Notes under the pieces: model-generated
Databases searched by the model: none
What the model was told of the DNA's origin: nothing
What the model saw: the letters and a program-made list of their open reading frames with translations, nothing else
Position numbers and translations under genes: made by a program
Shown: in pieces, positions 29,584 to 38,423 of the stretch
How the letters are laid out: every line of letters starts with the position of its first letter
Position numbering within the stretch: position 1 is the first letter of the stretch
Assembly: GCF_000621025.1 (NCBI RefSeq)
Contig: NZ_KK211206.1
Span: forward strand, 327,498-391,497
Source: Brackiella oedipodis DSM 13743
GTDB lineage: Bacteria > Pseudomonadota > Gammaproteobacteria > Burkholderiales > Burkholderiaceae_B
Direction of reading: 5' to 3'
DNA length: 64,000 bases

Positions 29584-29605
29584 AAAACGGCCCGAAGGCC
29601 GTTTT
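29584..29605 (-). terminator. Terminator of the His-rich lipoprotein gene
   Basis: Stem AAAACGGCC/GGCCGTTTT with a 4-base loop; seven T follow on the minus strand. It lies 47 bases after the stop of the lipoprotein gene. A partial copy of the same motif (ACGGCTCGAAGGCC) lies at about 29558-29571. Confidence 0.85.
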
Positions 29606-29651
29606 GGGCTCAGCTTACACTGATTATAAGCAATTTTGGATGCTTAAACGA

Positions 29652-30467
29652 TTAGTTTTGTGGTACAGCGTCTTGAGCTTTTACAGGTTCAGTGCCTTTA
29701 GGGGCAGGTTCTTGACCTTTGATGATAGAACCAATTTGATCAACTTTGTGTTGAGCGTCGACTTTGGCGTCGTGCGCTTGAACTTTGAGGTTGTCAATTT
29801 TTTGTTCAGCTTTCACTTTGGCGTCATGAGCTTGTGCTTTGAGTTCGCCTACCGTTGGAGCTGGTTTAGCAGCGCCATCTTTGACGTCTGCAGCGGCGTG
29901 ATCATGGTCATGATCAGCGTGATCGTGGTCATGGTGCTCGTGATCGTGGTGATCGTGGCCATCATGATCGTGATGGTCGTGACCAGCGGCAGCTTTATGG
30001 TCAGCTTCTTTGCTGTCAGCAGCGGCTTTAGAGGCTTCTTGTTTAGCTTCAGCGTCATCTTTAGCGGCTTTTTGGGCGTTTTCGGCAGCGTCTTGCTGTT
30101 TGTCAGCAGCTTTGTCTAGATCACCTTTGGCAGCGGCTTTAGCAGCGTCTTGTTTGTCTTCGGCTGCGTCTTTACGATTTTCAGCAGCGTCTTCTTTTTT
30201 GTCGGCAGCGTTATCTTGGTGATCCGCTGCATCTTCACGCTTGTCTGCAGCGTCTTTAGCCGTGACTTCGTCGTATTTCTCTTTGGCGGCGGCAGTCACT
30301 TCGTCGACTTTTTCACCGATTTTGTCGCCAACGTTTTTGACTTGGTCGCCAGCGGTTTGTTCGGTGGCTGCACCTTCTTGTTGGCCTTGGTCATTGTTGT
30401 CGCAAGCGGCTAAGAACAATAAAGCGCTAGAAACGGCTACAGCTAAAGGTAATTTAGAAAATTTCAT
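29652..30467 (-). CDS. Repeat lipoprotein with a His/Asp-rich metal-binding-like segment
   Basis: No known family recognised. 271 residues. Signal peptide with lipobox LAAC (Cys22), so a lipid-anchored envelope protein. Residues about 72-135 are heptads of the form AA(D/E)xxxD (AADKRED, AADHQDN, AADKKED, AAENRKD, AAEDKQD), strongly charged and alpha-helical, resembling coiled-coil or LEA-like proteins. Residues 163-190 hold 15 histidines among aspartates, which suggests binding of zinc, nickel or copper. Residues 209-244 are two copies of an 18-residue unit (QAHDAKV core). The start has AGGGGA ahead. Its own terminator follows and it shares no operon. Metal storage, metal handover or stress protection are possible; none is shown. 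Confidence 0.75.
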   Translation of the reverse strand: MKFSKLPLAVAVSSALLFLAACDNNDQGQQEGAATEQTAGDQVKNVGDKIGEKVDEVTAAAKEKYDEVTAKDAADKREDAADHQDNAADKKEDAAENRKDAAEDKQDAAKAAAKGDLDKAADKQQDAAENAQKAAKDDAEAKQEASKAAADSKEADHKAAAGHDHHDHDGHDHHDHEHHDHDHADHDHDHAAADVKDGAAKPAPTVGELKAQAHDAKVKAEQKIDNLKVQAHDAKVDAQHKVDQIGSIIKGQEPAPKGTEPVKAQDAVPQN

Positions 30468-30502
30468 GAGTTTCCCCTGATATTTAAAAAGAATTATTTT
30501 TA

Positions 30503-30541
30503 TGCGGCATCTGGCAAATAAAGCGCTGCTTAAATGCCGCA
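30503..30541. repeat. Inverted repeat upstream of the His-rich lipoprotein gene
   Basis: TGCGGCAT (30503-30510) and ATGCCGCA (30534-30541), 8 bp with a 23-base centre, 36 bases before the start codon. No T-run follows on the minus strand, so it is not a simple terminator of hemD; it could be a leader structure or operator. It is not a Zur box that I recognise. Confidence 0.4.
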
Positions 30542-30634
30542 GGCTTAATTAATTTATAAATCAGTTACACAAAATAAGCAAGCAATTGAATTAAATCAAA
30601 TGGTTAAAAGCTTAGGAATTTGTAAGATTTAGTA

Positions 30635-31576
30635 TTACCTAGGAATAACCCTAGGCGCGTGTCGGCTGAGCTTTTTGATAGCTTCTAAAATCGCCCTATC
30701 CTCTGGAAAACACAGCGAAATTTGCAGTGCCTTGTCGTGAGATGAGGTGACCATTTCGTTGTTACATTTATCCTTAGTTAACTGTAACTTTTGGTCACAA
30801 AAAGAGCGGTATTGCTGCTGCAAACATTCAGCAATACGCTCATGAATCACCACAAATTGCTGTTGCCACATGTAATCTTCTATACCGTACTGGCGCCAAT
30901 TGTGGATGATGGCCTGTGCCGATTCTGAACTCGTGATAAGCCAAATCATAGGCTGTTTGTGCTGCAATGCCTGCAATAGCGGTTGCATAGCGTCACCACT
31001 CCAGTGTTGTGGGCGCCGTTGGTAAACCACCAAGAAATCAACCCGAATCAGGGCATCTAATAAACGCTTGGCGAGCCAGTTGCGGCCTTGTTGACCGCGC
31101 ACAATCAGGACGCGGCGCTGTTGTTGCAGTTCAGTCATCACGCTGTGCTGTTGGAGCTGCGCAAAAAAACCTTCGGAGTCACTTTCACCGGCGGCTGGCT
31201 GAATAATACGCTGCGGGTCTATGCCCCAGTCTAACAGAGCCTGACAACTGCTTTGGCCAACTGCACCAAAATACAGATGAGGTAAGGCGCTTAGTGCTTG
31301 CAGGGTGGCTCGATCCAACCCTGCAAAGAACGTTTGCACCGCAAAACTACTCACAAAAAACACTAGACCGACATCTTTAAGGGATGGACAGTCAAAAGTT
31401 TGGGATTCAAGCTCTAAGGCCGATAATGAATAAACCTGTAATGGCGCTGAAGTCTGCCGCGCTTCATGAGTAGACGCTGCCGACAGCGTTTGTGCCTGTA
31501 ACTCATGGTGCAATTGCTGGGCGAGCACACTATTTTTGGCACTCGGACGAGTCAGAACAATCAAGGGACTAGACAT
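30635..31576 (-). CDS. hemD: Uroporphyrinogen-III synthase HemD
   Basis: Closes and flips ring D of hydroxymethylbilane to make uroporphyrinogen III for haem and sirohaem. 313 residues; the two-domain fold is shown by IVLTRPSAKNSVLAQQL at the start, VFFVSSFAVQTFF, RVLIVRGQQGRNWLA and WLITSSESAQAI. The family is poorly conserved, but position 19 bases after hemC decides the call. It is longer than usual (about 250): a tail of roughly 45 residues after VVIHERIAECL has no known counterpart. hemX and hemY, often next, are absent. Confidence 0.9.
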   Translation of the reverse strand: MSSPLIVLTRPSAKNSVLAQQLHHELQAQTLSAASTHEARQTSAPLQVYSLSALELESQTFDCPSLKDVGLVFFVSSFAVQTFFAGLDRATLQALSALPHLYFGAVGQSSCQALLDWGIDPQRIIQPAAGESDSEGFFAQLQQHSVMTELQQQRRVLIVRGQQGRNWLAKRLLDALIRVDFLVVYQRRPQHWSGDAMQPLLQALQHKQPMIWLITSSESAQAIIHNWRQYGIEDYMWQQQFVVIHERIAECLQQQYRSFCDQKLQLTKDKCNNEMVTSSHDKALQISLCFPEDRAILEAIKKLSRHAPRVIPR

Positions 31577-31595
31577 ACATCACGTCCAAGCCTGG

Positions 31596-32549
31596 CTATT
31601 GCGCTTGATTCTCTTGCAAGACGTCGGCAATCAACTCTAAGGCGCCCTGCGCTTTGAGACTGTCGATCACCGACTGCGTGATGGCCGCTGCATGCTGTTG
31701 AGTATCACTGGCCTGAGCATAAATCAGTTGGCGACCGTTGGGTAAAGCCACCAAGGCTTGTAAGCTCATGACGTCCTCTTGTAAAGAAGCATGGACGGCT
31801 AAAGGCACCTGGCAAGAACCGCCTAAAGCGGCTGATACGGCTCTCTCGGCTTGACAAGTGAGTGTGGTTTCGGGGCACATTAGCACCTTAAACACGTCTT
31901 TGAGATCGTTGCGGGAAGCCAGAATCTCTATGCCCAAAGCCCCTTGCCCAACGGCAGGCAGCATGTCGCTAATACTCAGCGTAGAACGAATGCGTTGGGC
32001 CATGCCCATGCGTTTGAGACCCGCACTGGCCAAAACAATCGCGTCATATTGCTGCTCATCGAGTTTACGCAAGCGCGTGTCAAGATTACCGCGTAGGGGT
32101 TTGACTTGTAGATGTGGGTATTTGGCGCGAATTTGCGACTCGCGGCGCAAACTTGACGTTCCGACAATTGCGCCCTCAGGTAGACTCGCCAAATCTTCAT
32201 AGTGATTAGACACAAAGGCATCGGTATGATCGGCGCGCTTTAGAATGGTAGATAATTCAAAGCCCTCGGGCATCTCGACGGGGACATCTTTGAGGGAGTG
32301 CACGGCACAATCAGCACGCCCGTCTAATAAAGCATTTTCTAGTTCTTTAATGAATAAGCCTTTACCACCAATCTTAGAGAGGGTTTTATCCAAAATTCGA
32401 TCGCCTTTGGTGCTCATTTTAAGCAATTCGACGTCAAGGTCTGGATAATGTTGTTGCAATTGCTGTTTGACAAATTCTGCTTGCCACACAGCAAGTCGAC
32501 TTTCTCGGGTTGCAATGGTGATTTTGCGAGGGAGTTGAGGTGTAGACAT
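31596..32549 (-). CDS. hemC: Porphobilinogen deaminase HemC
   Basis: Polymerises four porphobilinogens to hydroxymethylbilane using a covalent dipyrromethane cofactor. 317 residues. Signatures: [54 protein letters not shown], and the cofactor cysteine in [12 protein letters not shown]. It heads the hemC-hemD pair, with a terminator of the upstream gene about 100 bases before it. Confidence 0.98.
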   Translation of the reverse strand: MSTPQLPRKITIATRESRLAVWQAEFVKQQLQQHYPDLDVELLKMSTKGDRILDKTLSKIGGKGLFIKELENALLDGRADCAVHSLKDVPVEMPEGFELSTILKRADHTDAFVSNHYEDLASLPEGAIVGTSSLRRESQIRAKYPHLQVKPLRGNLDTRLRKLDEQQYDAIVLASAGLKRMGMAQRIRSTLSISDMLPAVGQGALGIEILASRNDLKDVFKVLMCPETTLTCQAERAVSAALGGSCQVPLAVHASLQEDVMSLQALVALPNGRQLIYAQASDTQQHAAAITQSVIDSLKAQGALELIADVLQENQAQ

Positions 32550-32645
32550 AAAAAGACCGTATATCCTAAGATTTCATGCTTAAACAATCTTATTATCTTA
32601 GCATTTATTAGGCATGGTCTTTTTGTGCACTCCGTCCAAAAGCAA

Positions 32646-32677
32646 ACAGGCTGCAACGCATTGGCGTGGCAGCCTGT
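32646..32677 (-). terminator. Long hairpin after the terC-like gene
   Basis: ACAGGCTGC/GCAGCCTGT outside and ACGC/GCGT inside with loop ATTG; a nearly unbroken stem. On the minus strand TTGCTTTTGG follows. It lies about 85 bases after the TerC-family stop and ahead of hemC. Confidence 0.65.
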
Positions 32678-32762
32678 CTAGTAGATAATGACTAAACGAC
32701 TGAGCGCATAAAGAACTATTGAACTACAAAACTATAGAACGATAGAACGAAAAGTTTAATCG

Positions 32763-33470
32763 TTAAGCCGTTGTTTTTTTGGCTTTGAGGCTAAGCCAGA
32801 TCTTACCGACCAACAGCACAATAATCGCGCCAATGGCCCCTGTAATTTTGGAGAAGATACTGTAAGTAATTCCCCAGCTCTCGGCGACTTGCATTGCCCA
32901 TGGATGAATGACTACGTCTTTGACGAACATTTCGCCCGCAATAAAGCCAAGCAAGGCGGCACCAAACCAAACAATAATTGGGAAACGCTCGATAAGACGC
33001 AATAGTAAAGAACTACCCCAAATCATAAGAGGAATACTGAGTACGAGACCAAAGATTAATAAACCAAAATGGTCTTTGGCAGCGGCGGCCACCGCGATGA
33101 CATTATCAAGACTCATCACCACATCGGCCACGAGTATGGACCCAATGGCGGCGCCTAAGGTCGTTTTGGCTTCGTGTTGATCGTCCTTGCCTTCGTCGGT
33201 AAATAACAAGTGCACCCCAATATAAAGCAATAAGATACTACCGACGACCTTGAGATAAGGGAACATCAGTAATTGTGCCGCCAATAGCGTGAGTAAAATT
33301 CGCAAGACAATGGCTGCTCCAGCGCCAAAGACAATGGCTTTTTTTTGGTCCTTGGCAGGCAATGCGCGGGCGGCCATGGCAATAACAAGGGCATTATCGC
33401 CCGACAACAAAATATCAATCCAGACGATTTGTAGCAACGCTATCCAAAAAGCGCCTTGTGTAATGTCCAT
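32763..33470 (-). CDS. TerC/YjbE-family integral membrane protein
   Basis: Inner-membrane protein of 235 residues with about seven hydrophobic helices. The family motifs DILLSGDNALVIAMAARALP and ADVVMSLDNVIAVAAAA keep the Asp and Asn residues thought to bind metal. Relatives are linked to manganese export, metalation of exported enzymes and tellurite resistance; the closest naming is YjbE-type. A hydrophilic loop (TDEGKDDQHEAKT) divides the halves. No yybP-ykoY-type riboswitch could be recognised in the short upstream region. Confidence 0.88.
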   Translation of the reverse strand: MDITQGAFWIALLQIVWIDILLSGDNALVIAMAARALPAKDQKKAIVFGAGAAIVLRILLTLLAAQLLMFPYLKVVGSILLLYIGVHLLFTDEGKDDQHEAKTTLGAAIGSILVADVVMSLDNVIAVAAAAKDHFGLLIFGLVLSIPLMIWGSSLLLRLIERFPIIVWFGAALLGFIAGEMFVKDVVIHPWAMQVAESWGITYSIFSKITGAIGAIIVLLVGKIWLSLKAKKTTA

Positions 33471-33572
33471 AAACTTTCCTGTGCTGAAAATTGCAAAAAT
33501 TCAAAGCATAAGTGTACTAAAAGTTTCAGTTTAATCGACGATGTTGCCATGCACCATACAAAAAAATAAAAA

Positions 33573-33592
33573 AGCCTGTCCGAAGACAGGCT
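33573..33592 (-). terminator. Terminator of sucCD
   Basis: AGCCTGTC/GACAGGCT with a 4-base loop, followed on the minus strand by TTTTTATTTTTTT. It lies 39 bases after sucD. Confidence 0.88.
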
Positions 33593-33630
33593 GATCGCAT
33601 TACTGCATTACTTAAGCTGGACTGTGAAAA

Positions 33631-34512
33631 TTACAGTACAGATTTGAGTAATTTACCCATTTCTGAAGGGTCACGCGTCGTTTTGATACCGCACTCTTCC
33701 ATGATTTTGAGTTTGGCATCCGCAGTATCTTCACCACCAGAAATTAAGGCACCTGCGTGGCCCATACGTTTACCTGCTGGTGCCGTCACACCGGCAATAA
33801 AGCCGACCACTGGTTTTTTCATATTGTCTTTCGCCCAACGAGCGGCGTTGACTTCGTCTGGACCACCAATCTCACCGATCATGATTACCGCATCGGTATC
33901 TGGGTCATCGTTGAACATTTTGAGGACATCGATGTGTTTGAGACCGTTGATTGGGTCACCACCAATACCCACAGCAGTGGATTGACCTAAGCCAAGCTCA
34001 GTGACTTGGGCCACGGCTTCGTACGTTAAGGTACCAGAACGGCTGACGATACCGATACGACCTTTGCGGTGGATGTGACCTGGCATAATACCGATTTTGA
34101 GTTCGTCTGGTGTGATCACACCTGGGCAGTTAGGGCCGAGCAATAAGGTTTTGCTATTCATGTCTTTCATGCGTTGACGCACTTCAAGCATGTCACGGAT
34201 AGGGATACCTTCAGTGATACAAATCACAAGATCAAGCTCAGCTTCGACGGCTTCAAGAATGGCCGCGGCGGCACCAGCAGGTGGTACATAAATCACAGAA
34301 ACGGTTGCGCCCGTGGCTTCTTTAGCTTCTTTGACGGTGGCATAAATAGGGATACCGTCGAATTCTTCGCCGGCACGTTTAGGGTGTACACCAGCGACGA
34401 AGCAATTTTTGCCATTAGCGTATTCGAGGCAAGCTTTTGTGTGGAAACTACCTGTTTTACCAGTAATCCCTTGAGTGATAACTTTCGTGTCTTTATTGAT
34501 CAAAATTGACAT
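33631..34512 (-). CDS. sucD: Succinyl-CoA synthetase alpha subunit
   Basis: Alpha chain of the TCA-cycle enzyme that links succinyl-CoA cleavage to nucleotide triphosphate formation. 293 residues. CoA-binding Rossmann part with TKVITQGITGKTGSFHTK, LLGPNCPGVI and GRIGIVSRSGTLTYE; the phosphorylated histidine is in GKRMGHAGALISGG. It follows sucC by 12 bases. Confidence 0.98.
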   Translation of the reverse strand: MSILINKDTKVITQGITGKTGSFHTKACLEYANGKNCFVAGVHPKRAGEEFDGIPIYATVKEAKEATGATVSVIYVPPAGAAAAILEAVEAELDLVICITEGIPIRDMLEVRQRMKDMNSKTLLLGPNCPGVITPDELKIGIMPGHIHRKGRIGIVSRSGTLTYEAVAQVTELGLGQSTAVGIGGDPINGLKHIDVLKMFNDDPDTDAVIMIGEIGGPDEVNAARWAKDNMKKPVVGFIAGVTAPAGKRMGHAGALISGGEDTADAKLKIMEECGIKTTRDPSEMGKLLKSVL

Positions 34513-34524
34513 TGTAATCCTTCC

Positions 34525-35688
34525 TTATTTGTTCGCCGCTGCAACGATTTTTTCGGCAGCTTCAGCCATAGTGTCTGCGCTAATGATAGGTAAACCAGAA
34601 TCGGCAAGCATTTTTTTGCCTTGTTCTTCGTTGGTACCTTTCATGCGAACCACGAGTGGTACTTGAAGGTTAACGGCTTTGCACGCCTCGACCACACCTT
34701 CAGCGATAACGTCGCAACGCATAATACCACCAAAGATATTGACTAAAATGGCTTTCACTTTAGGGTTTTGGAGCATTAATTTGAAGGCGACGGTGACTTT
34801 TTCGGCCGTAGCGCCACCACCCACGTCTAGGAAGTTGGCTGGCTCGCCACCAAAGAGTTTGATGGTGTCCATGGTCGCCATCGCTAAACCTGCACCGTTG
34901 ACCATACAACCGATATTACCGTCTAGGGCAATATAAGATAAGCCATATTTGCTGGCTTCGATTTCGGTTGGATCTTCTTCGTCTAAGTCACGTAACTCAG
35001 CGATTTTTTCTTCGCGGAACAAGGCATTAGAGTCGAAGTTGAATTTGGCGTCAAGGGCAACAATATCGCCACTACCCGTAAGAATTAATGGGTTGATTTC
35101 GGCCAATGAGGCATCTAGATCCCAATAGGCTTTGTAGAGTTTTTGGAATTCAGACGCGGCTTTGTGTTGAGAAGCTTCTGGAATACCGATGCCTTTTGCT
35201 AATTTAAGTGCGTCTTCTTCAGAAAGATCAGCACCTGGTTTCACAAAGACTTTGAGGATTTTCTCTGGAGATTCTTTGGCAACTTCCTCGATCTCCATAC
35301 CGCCTTCAGCAGAAGCCATCACGCAGTTGGTTTGCGATTGGCGATCAGTCACAATACCGACATAGTATTCTTTTTTGATGTCCGCGCCTTCTTCGATAAG
35401 CAGACGACGTACTTTTTGGCCTTCTGGGCCCGTTTGGTGCGTGACTAATTGCATACCTAGAATTTCAGAAGCCAATTGTCGCACTTCATCTAGAGATTTG
35501 GCGACTTTTACGCCACCACCCTTACCTCGACCGCCGGCGTGAATTTGAGCCTTGACGACCCAAACAGATCCACCGAGTTCTTCGGCCGCTTTAACAGCTT
35601 CGTCAACAGAGAAAACGGGTTTGCTGTTAGGGACATTTACCCCGAACTGGCGCAACAGTTCTTTGGCTTGATATTCATGAATCTTCAT
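34525..35688 (-). CDS. sucC: Succinyl-CoA synthetase beta subunit
   Basis: ATP-grasp chain of succinyl-CoA synthetase, 387 residues. Seen: [37 protein letters not shown] (nucleotide-binding part), [19 protein letters not shown] and [15 protein letters not shown]. Heads the sucCD operon; the sdh/odh genes that often adjoin it are not here. Confidence 0.98.
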   Translation of the reverse strand: MKIHEYQAKELLRQFGVNVPNSKPVFSVDEAVKAAEELGGSVWVVKAQIHAGGRGKGGGVKVAKSLDEVRQLASEILGMQLVTHQTGPEGQKVRRLLIEEGADIKKEYYVGIVTDRQSQTNCVMASAEGGMEIEEVAKESPEKILKVFVKPGADLSEEDALKLAKGIGIPEASQHKAASEFQKLYKAYWDLDASLAEINPLILTGSGDIVALDAKFNFDSNALFREEKIAELRDLDEEDPTEIEASKYGLSYIALDGNIGCMVNGAGLAMATMDTIKLFGGEPANFLDVGGGATAEKVTVAFKLMLQNPKVKAILVNIFGGIMRCDVIAEGVVEACKAVNLQVPLVVRMKGTNEEQGKKMLADSGLPIISADTMAEAAEKIVAAANK

Positions 35689-35912
35689 AGATTTCCTATT
35701 GCAAATTAATATTCAACAAACTCTTTTGGCGAGACCATAAAGAGAACCGTATTTTAAGAAAAGGATTGATAATCAGTAAAACTTATACAGATAAACCCTA
35801 ATCAGTAAAATATCTTGGCACTAGTATAACGTAAATTGTGACAATTTAGCGTCCCGAGTCTTCCTAATAACGTGATGCTATATAGAACCAAAACTTAAGA
35901 AAAAATAAAAAT

Positions 35913-35942
35913 AAAGCCCACTATATCGCTATAGTGGGCTTT
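35913..35942 (-). terminator. Terminator of metE
   Basis: Perfect 13-bp stem AAAGCCCACTATA/TATAGTGGGCTTT with loop TCGC. T-rich run on the minus strand (ATTTTTATTTTTT). It lies 33 bases after the metE stop. Confidence 0.92.
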
Positions 35943-35974
35943 GGATTAAGACCTGCAAACCTTAAGCATTTGCA

Positions 35975-38272
35975 TTAGGCTTCTTGGCGCAGCTGTTTGG
36001 CCGCTTTAACCATGATGTCTAAAGAGGCTTTGGTTTCTGGCCAACCGCGGGTTTTGAGGCCGCAGTCTGGGTTCACCCATAATTGTTTTTTGTCGATATG
36101 TTTGGCAGCTTGACGAATCAAATTGACCATCCAATCGAGATCTGGCACGTTTGGTGAGTGAATGTCATACACCCCTGGACCAATTTCGTTAGGGTATTTG
36201 AAGTCCTCAAACGCTTGTAACAATTCCATATTAGAACGTGAGGTCTCAATGGTGATGACGTCAGCGTCCATATCGGCAATGGCTTTGATGATGTCATTGA
36301 ACTCTGAGTAGCACATATGAGTGTGGATTTGTGTCTCGTCACGGACACCAGACGTAGACAACAAGAACGCATCCACCGCCCATTTGAGGTATTCATCCCA
36401 TTTTTCGCGACGAAGTGGTAGACCCTCACGGATGGCAGGTTCATCGATCTGGATGACTTTGATGCCAGCGGCTTCGAGGTCGAGGATCTCGTCACGTAGC
36501 ACTAAAGCCAATTGACGGCAAGTTTCTGAACGTGGTTGATCATCACGTACAAAAGACCATTGCAACATCGTCACTGGACCAGTCAACATACCTTTGACAG
36601 GTTTGTCGCTGAGTGATTGGGCAAATTTAGCCCATTCTACTGTCATTGGTGCAGAGCGGCTAACGTCACCGAAGATGATTGGTGGTTTCACGCAGCGTGA
36701 ACCATAGCTTTGAACCCAACCATTTTGGGTGAAGGCAAAACCATTGAGCAACTCACCAAAGTATTCGACCATGTCGTTACGCTCAGGCTCACCATGGACA
36801 AGCACGTCCAAACCGAGGTTTTCTTGCTCACGAATAACCAATTCGATTTCTTTTTTCATGCCGTTTTCGTAGTCGGCATCAGACACATTGCCTTTTTTCC
36901 AAGCACTACGCAATTGACGGATCTCTTTGGTTTGTGGGAAAGAACCGATAGTCGTGGTTGGATATAAAGGTAGGTTCAAGTTGTCATGCTGAGCCGCTAC
37001 ACGATCCGCAAAGGCTGGACGATGTAACTCAATAGACTCGGCTTTTTTGACACGGTCTTTGACCGCTTGATTATTAATGTGAGCAGAGGTACGACGGGTT
37101 TCTAGGGCTTTGTTTTGGCGCTCTAGGAACTCTTTGTCTTGGGCGGACAAGTCGTTATTGACGGCATGCGCTAAGACATTCAGTTCTTGTAATTTTTGGA
37201 TCGTAAAGGCCAGTGATTGCTTAACTTCTTCGTGAAGTTTAGTCTCTGGTTCGACGTCGTAAGGCACGTGTAATAATGAGCAAGATGGCGCTAACCAAAG
37301 GTTGTCACCGAAGTTTTGGGCAATGGTAGAGACCTCTTTGGTGATTTTGTCAAGGTCAGCACGCCAAATATTACGGCCATCGATTACACCAAGAGAAAGC
37401 ACTTTAGTGAGATCCCAATCGCTGACAAATTTCACTAAGTCGGTTTCGCCACGAGTGAGGTCAATATGCAAGCCATCGACTGGTAAGGCTTTGAGTAAGT
37501 CTTGGTTAGGCTCTGGGCTCTCGAAGTAAGTGGCAACTAGGATTTTTGGACCCACGCCCTTGAGTTCGGCGTACACGTCTTTGAAGGCTTGCTGCCATGT
37601 GTCATTGATGTCCAATAGCGCGAAGGCTTCGTCGAGTTGTACCCATTCAACATTGAGTTCTTTGAGTTTGCTAAGTACTTCTTTGTAGACCGCTAATAAA
37701 TTCGGTAAGAAGTCAAGTTTGCCATTGAATTCGGTACCGGCACCAAAGTCTTCCCCTTTGCTAAGAGCCAAGTAAGTGACTGGACCAGGGAGAACGACTT
37801 TGACTTGATAACCTTGCCCCTGTGCTTCTTTGACTTGATCAAACAAGAAGGTGCGAGATAGTTTGAAGGTTTGGTCTTTTTTGAGTTCTGGCACGATGTA
37901 GTGGTAGTTGGTATCGTACCATTTGGTCATTTCACAAGCAGGGACAGACTCTTGCTCGTTTTGGCGACCGCGCGCCATGGCAAACAATAAATCCAAATCG
38001 AAAGGTTGTGGGATTTCTTGGGTGTAACGGTGAGGTACCACACCAATCGTGCAGCTCCACTCAAGAATGTGATCATACCAAGCAAAATCGCCGACCGTGA
38101 CCCATTGACTACCGTTGTCATTTTGGGCCTTCCAGTGACGTTGGCGTAGTTCTTTGCCAACTTGCAATAAGGCGTCTTTGGAGCTTTCGCCTTTCCAGTA
38201 AGATTCAAGTGCTTTTTTTAGTTCGCGGTCTGCACCAATACGTGGCAGACCTAAGTTATGAGCAATTGCCAT
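35975..38272 (-). CDS. metE: Cobalamin-independent methionine synthase MetE
   Basis: Transfers the methyl group of 5-methyltetrahydropteroyltriglutamate to homocysteine. 765 residues, normal for MetE. N-terminal half starts IAHNLGLPRIGADRELKKAL; the C-terminal catalytic half begins at about 435 (PLYPTTTIGSFPQTKEIRQL). Zinc ligands are visible in IHTHMCYSEF (His and Cys) and NPDCGLKTRGWPE (Cys). AGAGG precedes the ATG. Divergent from the metR-like gene, the usual arrangement for homocysteine-responsive control. Confidence 0.98.
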   Translation of the reverse strand: MAIAHNLGLPRIGADRELKKALESYWKGESSKDALLQVGKELRQRHWKAQNDNGSQWVTVGDFAWYDHILEWSCTIGVVPHRYTQEIPQPFDLDLLFAMARGRQNEQESVPACEMTKWYDTNYHYIVPELKKDQTFKLSRTFLFDQVKEAQGQGYQVKVVLPGPVTYLALSKGEDFGAGTEFNGKLDFLPNLLAVYKEVLSKLKELNVEWVQLDEAFALLDINDTWQQAFKDVYAELKGVGPKILVATYFESPEPNQDLLKALPVDGLHIDLTRGETDLVKFVSDWDLTKVLSLGVIDGRNIWRADLDKITKEVSTIAQNFGDNLWLAPSCSLLHVPYDVEPETKLHEEVKQSLAFTIQKLQELNVLAHAVNNDLSAQDKEFLERQNKALETRRTSAHINNQAVKDRVKKAESIELHRPAFADRVAAQHDNLNLPLYPTTTIGSFPQTKEIRQLRSAWKKGNVSDADYENGMKKEIELVIREQENLGLDVLVHGEPERNDMVEYFGELLNGFAFTQNGWVQSYGSRCVKPPIIFGDVSRSAPMTVEWAKFAQSLSDKPVKGMLTGPVTMLQWSFVRDDQPRSETCRQLALVLRDEILDLEAAGIKVIQIDEPAIREGLPLRREKWDEYLKWAVDAFLLSTSGVRDETQIHTHMCYSEFNDIIKAIADMDADVITIETSRSNMELLQAFEDFKYPNEIGPGVYDIHSPNVPDLDWMVNLIRQAAKHIDKKQLWVNPDCGLKTRGWPETKASLDIMVKAAKQLRQEA

Positions 38273-38370
38273 TTAATAAAACCTCTTTATTTTGTTAATC
38301 TTGTTAAAACTTAACTCCACTATGATGGCATATATTACATAAATCTGTTTGCATATTTTTGGAATTAATA

Positions 38371-38399
38371 TGAATAAATTTAATATTATTGCTTATAAT
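38371..38399. promoter_or_regulatory. Candidate MetR box and metR -10 element
   Basis: TGAA-TAAAT-TTAA at 38371-38383 matches the known MetR site TGAA-N5-TTCA in 7 of 8 positions. A TATAAT at 38394-38399 fits as the -10 of the regulator gene, so the box would sit over its -35 region, agreeing with autorepression. It lies about 100 bases upstream of metE. Confidence 0.45.
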
Positions 38400-38423
38400 A
38401 AATCCACTGCAATAGAGAGTTAA

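Noticed and set aside
29890-29995. Dense short repeats resembling a CRISPR or satellite
   Set aside because: They are irregular GTGATC/CATGAT codon repeats for His and Asp inside a coding frame, with no constant repeat and spacer lengths.
29604-30119. Long open frame on the plus strand opposite the His-rich lipoprotein
   Set aside because: It is the antisense of repetitive Ala/Asp/His codons, giving a Val/Phe/Ser-rich string without ribosome site or family match. The minus frame has a lipobox, a Shine-Dalgarno and a terminator.
32550-33540. yybP-ykoY manganese riboswitch before the TerC-family gene
   Set aside because: Upstream region is short and I see none of the conserved loops.
33757-33990. 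Plus-strand frames across sucD and sucC
   Set aside because: Shadows of highly conserved minus-strand genes; no family similarity.
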